From NCBI GenBank assembly GCA_051748565.1, contig JBNJHN010000018.1, positions 1-33,710 of the forward strand: a DNA stretch of 33,710 nucleotides. The letters are read 5' to 3'. This stretch comes from SKPH01 sp051748565 (GTDB lineage: Bacteria; Bacillota; Dethiobacteria; DTU022). Below, one piece after another: positions 25,763 to 32,200 of this stretch. Position numbers and translations under genes: made by a program. A model generated the notes under the pieces. It worked only from the letters and a program-made list of their open reading frames with translations, was not told the origin of the DNA and ran no database searches. Position 1 is the stretch's first letter; every line of letters starts with the position of its first letter.

Positions 25763-27296
25763 TGTACTACTGGATCCAGATGCTGCCACGGTTGAAAAGG
25801 CACAGGCAGTAAACACCCGCCTGCGAGAGGATTATCCGGCCGGTTTCGCCCTTGATGCCAACCACGCACCGCACATCACCATTCTCCAGCGATTTGTGCG
25901 CACAGCGGACCTTGACAAGGTCACGAATTCCGTGACTGCCGTGCTGCGCAGAGAGCAGGCGATGAACTGGGAATGCAATGCCATAGACTATTATGCCCTG
26001 GCCGACAAGGATCTTCGGTTGGTGGGCATCGTCATTGAGCCGACAGAGGATCTGCGCCGACTTCAGCAACGGATCATCGATGCCGTCGCTCCGTTCGCTG
26101 CAGAAAAGGGAACAGGTGAGGCCTTTGCGCCGCGCCTGGATGGAGGAGCGATCAGCCAGCCGACAGTGGACTATGTTAACAACTTTGTCGGGCTCCGCAC
26201 CGGCATGAACTACCATCCTCATCTGACTGTTGGTATAGGGACGCGGGACTTCGTGGACGCCCTAAAAGCGGAGCCATTTGAGCCTTTCACCGTCCGGGCC
26301 GTCTCTTTGAGCCTCTACCAGGTGGGGGATTATGGTGTCGCACAGAAAAAGCTCCATCACCTTCATTCTATTGATCCGCTGCCCTCCTGGAACGATGGCC
26401 CCTCCAAACAGGGGATTCTCACTTTTATCACCAGGGTGACCAAGAAGGGATCACCCGACTTCCTGCCGCTGGCGGAACGCATAGCCGTGTTCGATAACGA
26501 CGGTTGCCTGTGGCCGGAGAATCCGATGCCCTTTCAGGCAGCTTTTGCCATCGACGAACTGAACCGGCACATCATCTCTGAGCCCGGGCTCGCCCTGGAT
26601 CCCATGGTGCAAACCGCCCTGGCCGGGGACCTTGAAAAACTCCTGGCCGGCGAACACTACGATGGCCTGATGCATGTCCTGGCCCTCACCCATGCCGGGA
26701 TGACGACCGACGAGTTTCGTGACGCCGTGGAGGCCTGGCTCGCTTCGGCCAGACATTCGCGATATGACAGGCCCTATGACGAACTCACCTACCAACCCAT
26801 GCAGGAACTTCTGCGCCTTCTGCGGGCAAATGGCTTCAAGAATTTCATCGTTTCCGGCGGCGGCGCGGACTTCATGCGCGTCTGGGTGGAGCGCGTCTAC
26901 GGCATCCCACCGGAGCAGGTTGTCGGCTCGACAGCGCGCACGACATTCGAGCTACGCGACAGCGGACCGGTACTGACGAAAACCCTCGACCACCTATTTG
27001 TAAACGACAGGGAAGGTAAGCCGGTTGGCATCCATCAGTTTATCGGCCGACGACCCGTGGTATGTTGCGGGAACAGTGACGGCGACCATGCGATGTTGCA
27101 GTACACCACGATCAACAACCCACGCCCCAGTTTCGGCCTCATCGTCCACCATACCGATGGTGAACGCGAATATGCCTATGACTCCAAAACAAAGAGCACC
27201 GGAAAGCTTGTCGAAGCCCTTAAGGAAGCCCCCAGGCGTGGCTGGATTGTTGTAAACATGAAAGAGGACTGGAATACCATTTTTCAACCAGAGTAG
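25743..27296 (+). CDS. 2H phosphoesterase / HAD phosphatase fusion protein
   Basis: 517 residues in two enzymatic modules. Residues 1-205 are a 2H phosphoesterase (2'-5' RNA ligase/cyclic phosphodiesterase fold) with both H-x-T motifs: HIT at 44-46 and HLT at 160-162. Residues about 235-500 are a HAD-superfamily phosphatase related to SerB-like enzymes: motif I FDNDG (D251 nucleophile, D253 acid), motif II SGGG (S371), and motif IV GNSDGD (443-448). Lone HAD proteins of this type occur beside arylsulfatase and DUF1254 genes in other bacteria (from memory). A 2H partner would open cyclic phosphates and the HAD domain could then remove the phosphate; that pairing is inference. AAAGGAG is seven bases before the ATG. 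GC content is well above that of the genes to the left. No signal peptide. Confidence 0.85.
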   Translation: MSLIAINVLLDPDAATVEKAQAVNTRLREDYPAGFALDANHAPHITILQRFVRTADLDKVTNSVTAVLRREQAMNWECNAIDYYALADKDLRLVGIVIEPTEDLRRLQQRIIDAVAPFAAEKGTGEAFAPRLDGGAISQPTVDYVNNFVGLRTGMNYHPHLTVGIGTRDFVDALKAEPFEPFTVRAVSLSLYQVGDYGVAQKKLHHLHSIDPLPSWNDGPSKQGILTFITRVTKKGSPDFLPLAERIAVFDNDGCLWPENPMPFQAAFAIDELNRHIISEPGLALDPMVQTALAGDLEKLLAGEHYDGLMHVLALTHAGMTTDEFRDAVEAWLASARHSRYDRPYDELTYQPMQELLRLLRANGFKNFIVSGGGADFMRVWVERVYGIPPEQVVGSTARTTFELRDSGPVLTKTLDHLFVNDREGKPVGIHQFIGRRPVVCCGNSDGDHAMLQYTTINNPRPSFGLIVHHTDGEREYAYDSKTKSTGKLVEALKEAPRRGWIVVNMKEDWNTIFQPE

Positions 27297-27443
27297 TGGC
27301 AGCTGGTGGAAAGGTGATATTAGTTCTGAATTCCACGAGAGTTGTATAACAATCCTAGCGCAAGGAGGGAACCACAAGCGGAAACCAGGTTGAAGATATT
27401 CGTAGCGGTTGTAGATTTTTAATATCATAAGGAGGCTATTATA

Positions 27444-29798
27444 ATGATACTGAAAGAATACAAGTATGGCAATGCTTTTAACGGAGTTGTCGGACGCACG
27501 TACGACACTTCTGAGCAGGCCTGGCCCGAGCCTCAGCGCGCCAGGGAAGGGGCGCCAAACGTCCTGTTCATCGTGCTGGATGATGTCGGCTTCGGGCAGA
27601 TTGGCTGCTACGGCGGCCCGATCAAAACCCCCCATATGGACGCCCTGGCGGAAAATGGTCTGCGTTTCAACAATATGCATACTACGGCGTTATGTTCACC
27701 CACGCGCGCCTGTATCCTGACCGGCCGCAATCATCATTCAAACGCTATGGCCTGCATTACCGAAGGTTCAACCGGTTTCCCGGGGTATAACGCGAATATC
27801 CCCTTCGAGAACGGCTTCTTATCGGAGATTCTCCTGCAGAACGGCTATAACACCTTTGCCATCGGCAAATGGCATTTGACGCCGGCCGACCAGATCTCCG
27901 CTGCCGGGCCTTATGATCGCTGGCCACTGGGGCGCGGTTTCGAGCGCTTTTACGGTTTCATGGGCGGTGAAACCCACCAGTATTACCCCGAACTGGTTTA
28001 TGACAACCACCAGGTGGAGCCGCCAAGGACGCCTGAAGAGGGCTACCACCTCACCGAGGACCTGGTAGATAAAGCGATCAGCTTTATCGCCGATTCCAAA
28101 CAGGTGGCGCCCGACAAACCCTTTTTCATGTATTTCTGCCCGGGCGCCATGCACGCACCGCATCATGTGACCAAAGAGTGGATCGATAAGTACAAAGGCG
28201 CCTTCGATGATGGTTGGGATGTTTACCGCGAGAAAGTCTTCGCCCGGCAAAAGGAGATAGGACTAGTTCCTGCGGATGCAGAGCTTTCCCGCCATGATCC
28301 TGATGTCGCTCCGTGGGACTCGCTTTCGGCGGACGAGAAGCGGCTTTATGCCCACATGATGGAGGTCTACGCCGGTTTTATGGAACATACCGATTTTCAT
28401 ATGGGCCGGCTGTTCGAGTTCCTGAAATCGCTCGATGAGTTTGACAACACTTTGATCATGTTGGTCTCCGACAACGGCGCCAGTTCCGAAGGCGGGCCAA
28501 CAGGCTCTGTTAATGAAACTCTGTTCTTCAATAACGTTAAAGAAGATCTGCAGACAAACCTGGCACAGATCGACGCGCTGGGAGACCCAACCACTTTCAA
28601 CCATTATCCCTGGGGCTGGACCTGGGCAGGCAACACACCGTTCCGCCGTTGGAAGCGGGAAACCTATCGGGGTGGAATTTGCGATCCCTTTATCATGCAC
28701 TTCCCTAACGGTTTCAAAGCCCGGGGTGAAGTACGCACCCAGTATTCACACGTCATCGACTGGGTACCCACCGTGCTGGAACTCCTCAATGCAGAGCCCC
28801 CAACTTTCATCAATGGTGTCCAGCAATCCCCCATCGAAGGTGTCAGTTTCGCGCATGCCCTTGACGATGCCCAGGCCGAGAGCAAACATCACACCCAGTA
28901 CTTTGAAATGATGGGGCATCGCTCCGTCTACCATGATGGCTGGCGGGCAGTCTGCCCCTGGCCCGGACCGTCCTTCACCGAGGCTGGCACTGGCTTTGGA
29001 GATCCAATCCCAGCTGAGAAACTGACGGAGCTGGATGCAAAAGGCTGGGAGCTCTACCATGTAGCGCAGGACTTTGCCGAGAACCACAACCTCGCCGGTG
29101 AAAACCGCGCTAAACTGATCGAGATGATCGCCACCTGGTATGTTGAAGCCGGCAAGTATAACGTCCTGCCGGTGGACGGGCGTGGCGTGGCGCGCGCGGC
29201 CGATGAGCGTCCCCAGATCACTAAAGACAGGACCCACTATACGTACTATCCACACACGCAGGTTGTGCCTATTAATGCCGGCCCGCGCATCCTTAATCGC
29301 ACCCACGTCATCACGGCCGATGTGGATATCCCTGAAGGAGGCGCGCAGGGCACGCTGGTTTCTCTCGGGGGTGTGGACAGCGGATTTTCCTTCTATATAC
29401 AGGATAACCTGCTCCAGTATGTCCATAACTATGTGGCCCGCGACTACCTAGAGGTGAAGAGCACGATCCCGGTCCCGGCCGGGCATCACGAACTGCGTTT
29501 CGAATTTGAAGTGACCGGCAAGCCGGACTTTGCCAATGGAAAAGGCACTCCCGGGCGTGCTCAGCTTTACATTGATCGCCAACTCGTCGGTCAGGCAGAT
29601 TTCCCCCATACGGTTCCGTTCTTGATGGGTGTGACGAGTAGTATCTCTGTTGGAGCGAATCCCGGCGCGCCGGTAACGCCTGCCTATAAGTCGCCTTTCG
29701 AATTCACCGGCACGATTCACAGTGTCACGTTTGATGTCAGTGGCGATGTGATCCGCGACACCGAAGCAGAGATGCGGATCATTATGGCGCGGCAGTAA
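27444..29798 (+). CDS. Cysteine-type sulfatase (arylsulfatase family)
   Basis: 784 residues. The sulfatase signature is CSPTRACILTGR with C84 as the residue converted to formylglycine (C-x-P-x-R). Metal ligands D46 and D47 lie in LFIVLDDVGFG; further active-site residues are K142 and H144 (GKWHL), H237 (GAMHAPHH) and the D343-N344 pair in VSDNGASSEGG. The C-terminal 200 residues form a beta-rich domain, as in the long arylsulfatases of mycobacteria and pseudomonads. There is no signal peptide, so it acts in the cytoplasm on an imported or internal sulfate ester. AAGGAGG is nine bases before the ATG. It follows the 2H-HAD gene by 147 bases and precedes its presumed maturase, 147 bases beyond. 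The substrate is unknown. Confidence 0.93.
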   Translation: MILKEYKYGNAFNGVVGRTYDTSEQAWPEPQRAREGAPNVLFIVLDDVGFGQIGCYGGPIKTPHMDALAENGLRFNNMHTTALCSPTRACILTGRNHHSNAMACITEGSTGFPGYNANIPFENGFLSEILLQNGYNTFAIGKWHLTPADQISAAGPYDRWPLGRGFERFYGFMGGETHQYYPELVYDNHQVEPPRTPEEGYHLTEDLVDKAISFIADSKQVAPDKPFFMYFCPGAMHAPHHVTKEWIDKYKGAFDDGWDVYREKVFARQKEIGLVPADAELSRHDPDVAPWDSLSADEKRLYAHMMEVYAGFMEHTDFHMGRLFEFLKSLDEFDNTLIMLVSDNGASSEGGPTGSVNETLFFNNVKEDLQTNLAQIDALGDPTTFNHYPWGWTWAGNTPFRRWKRETYRGGICDPFIMHFPNGFKARGEVRTQYSHVIDWVPTVLELLNAEPPTFINGVQQSPIEGVSFAHALDDAQAESKHHTQYFEMMGHRSVYHDGWRAVCPWPGPSFTEAGTGFGDPIPAEKLTELDAKGWELYHVAQDFAENHNLAGENRAKLIEMIATWYVEAGKYNVLPVDGRGVARAADERPQITKDRTHYTYYPHTQVVPINAGPRILNRTHVITADVDIPEGGAQGTLVSLGGVDSGFSFYIQDNLLQYVHNYVARDYLEVKSTIPVPAGHHELRFEFEVTGKPDFANGKGTPGRAQLYIDRQLVGQADFPHTVPFLMGVTSSISVGANPGAPVTPAYKSPFEFTGTIHSVTFDVSGDVIRDTEAEMRIIMARQ

Positions 29799-29805
29799 AA
29801 ATAAG

Positions 29806-29836
29806 GGAACGCGGTTGCTCAGATCAACCGCGTTCC
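29806..29836 (+). terminator. Strong hairpin after the sulfatase gene
   Basis: A perfect 12-bp stem, GGAACGCGGTTG (29806-29817) with CAACCGCGTTCC (29825-29836), and a seven-base loop, seven bases past the sulfatase stop. No clear T run follows, so it may be a partial terminator or mRNA-stabilising hairpin that lowers expression of the downstream maturase. Confidence 0.5.
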
Positions 29837-29945
29837 AACTCTATATTTACGGAGATACATAAACATTAGCAGGAAACTTAGAAAAAAAGGTGAAGGTCAA
29901 TCGGGTAAATAGCCTGATGAACCTGCCAGCCGAAAGGGGTTACCA

Positions 29946-31271
29946 ATGGATTCAGGAAGCACGCCTTCAAATATTCCCAGGGCCTTTCATATCATGGCCA
30001 AGCCAACGGGATCAGCCTGCAATCTCAACTGTGCCTACTGTTTTTTCCTCAAGAAGAAGGGGCTTTACCCGGAAAGCAATTTCCGGATGTCGGATGAGGT
30101 TCTGGAGGCCTATATCAGGCAGCTGCTGGAAGCTCATCAGGTTCCCCAGGTAACCGTGGCCTGGCAGGGCGGAGAGCCAACGCTGATGGGGCTTGATTTC
30201 TTTCGGCGCGCCCTGGAACTTCAGGAAAAGTACCGCCGGCCCGGCACGGTGATCGAGAACACTTTCCAGACCAACGGTGTTTTGCTTGATGATAAATGGT
30301 GTCAATTCTTTCAGGAAAACGGCTTCCTGGTTGGGCTTAGCATTGACGGGCCTAAAGAGCTGCACAACTTCTACCGCAAGGATAAAGGCGGCCAGGGGAC
30401 CTGGGAACGAGCGGTCAGGGCGGCCAGACTGCTGCAAAAACATAACGTAGCCTTCAATATCCTCTGCGCCGTCAACTCCAAAAACGCTGACCATCCTCTT
30501 CAAGTCTACCGCTTCTTCAGGGATGAACTCGATGCTCAGTATCTGCAGTTCATCCCCATTGTGGAGCGGAAAAATGAAAGTGGCTTTCAGGAAGGCGTAG
30601 AGGTAACGGATCGATCCGTCAGCCCGGGACAGTGGGGCCAATTCCTGATTGAGATTTTTGACGAATGGGTGAGACGTGATGTGGGAAAGACATTCGTCCT
30701 CAATTTCGACGGGATCCTGGCAGGATGGCTGGGCATGGCGGGAACGCTATGCATCTTCGGGGCCACCTGCGGCCTGGGAATGGCCCTGGAGCACAACGGC
30801 GACCTCTACTCCTGCGATCACTTCGTGGAGCCGGACTATTATTTGGGGAATATAATGCAAACTCCCCTGGCCGAGCTCGCAGGCTCGGGAAAACAGCACA
30901 GGTTTGGTCAGGATAAGCGTGACAACCTACCCCGTTCTTGCCTACAATGCCAGTATCTATTTGCCTGCAACGGCGAATGCCCCAAAAACCGCTTCCTAAC
31001 CACCCCGGAGGGCGAGCCCGGCCTGAACTACCTCTGCGCCGGCTACAAGCGCTTTTTCGAACACGCCGACACACCGCTGAAGCTGTTGGCCGAGCTGCTG
31101 CGACGGGGCAGGCCGGCCGCGCAGGTCATGAGCCTGCTGACCCGGGCCGGGGATCAGTCGAGGCCGGACTCCGGGAAGATCTCCCGCAACGCCTCCTGCC
31201 CCTGCGGCAGCGGGCTGAAGTATAAGAAGTGTCACGGTCTGAACCGGGTGCCATCAACCCCCAGCAATTAG
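29946..31271 (+). CDS. Anaerobic sulfatase-maturing enzyme (radical SAM, SPASM) with C-terminal SEC-C motif
   Basis: 441 residues. The radical SAM motif is C25-x3-C29-x2-C32 (CNLNCAYC), followed by WQGGEPTLMG (SAM-binding region) and NTFQTNGVLL. The SPASM part binds two further 4Fe-4S clusters: CIFGATCG, YSCDHFV, then SCLQCQYLFACNGECPKNR and a final cysteine in YLCAGY. Such enzymes oxidise the sulfatase C or S of the C/S-x-P-x-R motif to formylglycine without oxygen, so the natural target is C84 of the preceding sulfatase. The last 30 residues add a SEC-C zinc motif (C418, C420, C429, H430 in SCPCGSGLKYKKCHG), not part of the usual anSME. AAAGGGG is seven bases before the ATG. Confidence 0.9.
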   Translation: MDSGSTPSNIPRAFHIMAKPTGSACNLNCAYCFFLKKKGLYPESNFRMSDEVLEAYIRQLLEAHQVPQVTVAWQGGEPTLMGLDFFRRALELQEKYRRPGTVIENTFQTNGVLLDDKWCQFFQENGFLVGLSIDGPKELHNFYRKDKGGQGTWERAVRAARLLQKHNVAFNILCAVNSKNADHPLQVYRFFRDELDAQYLQFIPIVERKNESGFQEGVEVTDRSVSPGQWGQFLIEIFDEWVRRDVGKTFVLNFDGILAGWLGMAGTLCIFGATCGLGMALEHNGDLYSCDHFVEPDYYLGNIMQTPLAELAGSGKQHRFGQDKRDNLPRSCLQCQYLFACNGECPKNRFLTTPEGEPGLNYLCAGYKRFFEHADTPLKLLAELLRRGRPAAQVMSLLTRAGDQSRPDSGKISRNASCPCGSGLKYKKCHGLNRVPSTPSN

Positions 31272-31298
31272 GTAGGAGGATTTTATTTCGAAACATAA

Positions 31299-31403
31299 GT
31301 AACCCCAGGGGCGCAGGCAGATGTGGCCGCCCTGGTGTCGCAGTTATTAATGATCCTCATTGCCGGCGAGATTGGCAAGCGTGGAGCAGCGATTGCCGAA
31401 TAA
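31299..31403 (+). pseudogene. Short gene fragment after the sulfatase-maturing gene
   Basis: The frame 31299-31403 ends in clearly protein-like sequence: ADVAALVSQLLMILIAGEIG, then KRGAAIAE and TAA. It has no start codon. A strong AGGAGG at 31274-31279 is followed five bases later by ATT-TCG-AAA-CAT-AAG-TAA in another frame, as if an original ATG had mutated and a frameshift followed. The short region also contains the inverted repeat CCAGGGGCG/CGCCCTGG. Family not recognised. Confidence 0.35.
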
Positions 31404-31444
31404 AAAACCAATCATCACGATCCACCAAAAAAGGTGGAAAAAGG

Positions 31445-31528
31445 CTAAATAATTCCATTCTCCCGAGCGAAAGCGACCGCTTCCCAGTGTATGTGGACAC
31501 CCAGCCTGGAGTAGATGTTCACCGTATG
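31445..31528 (-). pseudogene. C-terminal remnant of a second MalT-type LuxR gene
   Basis: 27 codons plus TAG read H-T-V-N-I-Y-S-R-L-G-V-H-I-H-W-E-A-V-A-F, then ARENGII, matching the last helix of the regulator at 22562-25333. The codon before is TAG (31529-31531) where that gene has CGC, and upstream similarity ends. A 21-base stretch (31467-31487) is identical in all three LuxR 3' ends of the window (also 22584-22604 and 33670-33690). The rest of this gene has been lost, although its promoter survives at 32047-32075. Confidence 0.85.
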
Positions 31529-31593
31529 CTACATCTAATTACAGCAAGTGTCAAGAATTCGGTTGCATCCGAAATAAATACACCTGGAACTAC

Positions 31594-31607
31594 ACCAACC
31601 GGGTGGT
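31594..31607 (+). promoter_or_regulatory. Possible fourth dyad, before a small ORF
   Basis: ACCAACCGGGTGGT fits the ACCA-N4-GRTGGT dyad of the other three promoters and is preceded by ACACCT at eight bases (seven in promoter 2). There is no TACAAT 17 bases downstream, so if it was a promoter it is degenerate. Confidence 0.3.
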
Positions 31608-31641
31608 ATCACTATTATTCAAAACAACTTAACTTAATAAC

Positions 31642-31902
31642 TTGGATACTAATAACAGCTACGGATCTGAATTTGATTGCCCCGCCGTTTATGAAATCAC
31701 AGTGCGAGGGAAAATCGACTCAGCCTGCTTATACAGTATTGAAGAACTGGCCCTCATCTACCAAACGCAGGTAGATGGTTCAGTCTGTTCCATTCTTACC
31801 GGACTGCTGATTGATCAAGCTGCCCTTAACGGTGTTCTGAACTTAATAGGCCAGCTGCAGCTGACGATAGTTTCGGTTTTAAAAGTAGGTGATTGCTTAT
31901 AA
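31642..31902 (+). CDS. Small protein of a LuxR-associated family
   Basis: 86 residues. The core, C-P-A-V-Y-E-I-T-V-R-G-K-I-D and then ILTGLLIDQAALNGVLNLIG, has the layout of short uncharacterised proteins often encoded beside MalT-type LuxR genes, for example in Chloroflexota: a strand Y-x-I-x-V-x-G, a variable centre where a W-F-(D/E)-G is usual, then L-x-G-x-x-x-D-Q-A-A-L-x-G-x-L and a final strand. That family recognition is from memory. The start is a TTG without a ribosome site, and the usual W-F segment is missing, so the gene may be decaying. It lies where the body of the second LuxR gene should be and is read on the opposite strand. Confidence 0.5.
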   Translation: MDTNNSYGSEFDCPAVYEITVRGKIDSACLYSIEELALIYQTQVDGSVCSILTGLLIDQAALNGVLNLIGQLQLTIVSVLKVGDCL

Positions 31903-32006
31903 AGAAGTTTTTACCTGGCACGAATAACGAAAGACTGTTAAGTGTATTGGAAAAACAGACGGAAATTTTAGAAGAGATGAGTAATAAAGATAAACATCAA
32001 GGTTAA
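31893..32006 (+). CDS. Short ORF overlapping the end of the preceding small gene
   Basis: 37 codons in a different frame, overlapping the last ten bases of the 86-residue ORF. It reads as a charged amphipathic helix: FLPGTNNERLLSVLEKQTEI, then LEEMSNKDKHQG. Composition looks like real protein, perhaps a coiled coil. The start is a TTG with only AGGTG three bases upstream. It could be a separate small gene or the end of a frameshifted longer one. Weak call. Confidence 0.3.
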   Translation: MLIKKFLPGTNNERLLSVLEKQTEILEEMSNKDKHQG

Positions 32007-32046
32007 ATTGCCTGGATAAAATTTGAATACCAGCAATTCTTAAACA

Positions 32047-32075
32047 ATAATAGCATTTAGTGTACATATTTTCAC
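32047..32075 (-). promoter_or_regulatory. Orphan LuxR promoter (copy of the one at 25466-25494)
   Basis: On the minus strand GTGAAA (32070-32075), 17 bases, TATTAT (32047-32052), within about 50 bases nearly identical to the LuxR promoter block at 25466-25494 and the TTTCGCG-GAT-AAG-AGTA sequence beside it. The gene it once drove is now only the remnant at 31445-31528. Confidence 0.5.
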
Positions 32076-32120
32076 GTTTCGCGCGATGAAGCAGTACAGC
32101 CAAGATTACACCAAATTCAA

Positions 32121-32157
32121 ACCATTCGGATGGTAGTTGTGGCTGGTTAATTACAAT
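32121..32157 (+). promoter_or_regulatory. LuxR-cassette promoter 3 (DUF1254 gene): dyad plus -10 box
   Basis: Perfect dyad ACCAT-TCGG-ATGGT (32121-32134), 17 bases, TACAAT (32152-32157), then TTGATAGACTAG and TTTAAAGGAGGAG before the ATG at 32201. The -10 to ATG distance is 44 bases, as in promoter 2. Confidence 0.65.
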
Positions 32158-32200
32158 ACCTTGAGATTGATAGACTAGTCCCTTTAAAGGAGGAGTACAA

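Noticed and set aside
28746..29426. Long minus-strand frames inside the sulfatase gene, and similar ones inside the DUF1254 gene (32585-33439)
   Set aside because: Shadows of GC-rich coding sequence on the opposite strand; no start signals, and the plus-strand proteins are unambiguous.
29880..29945. Leader of the maturase gene ending in GCCGAAAGGGGTTACC, slightly like the 3' end of a c-di-GMP-I riboswitch
   Set aside because: The core riboswitch elements (conserved A-rich bulge, paired P1/P2 arms and tetraloop-receptor) are not present; similarity is limited to a short stretch around the ribosome site.
31229..31774. A 181-codon plus-strand frame
   Set aside because: It starts inside the SEC-C motif coding sequence in another frame and runs antisense through the LuxR remnant; it has no ribosome site and no protein character.
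31897..32103. 68-codon minus-strand frame crossing the second cassette's promoter region
   Set aside because: It overlaps the conserved LuxR promoter block, which is non-coding in the other copy, and has no ribosome site.
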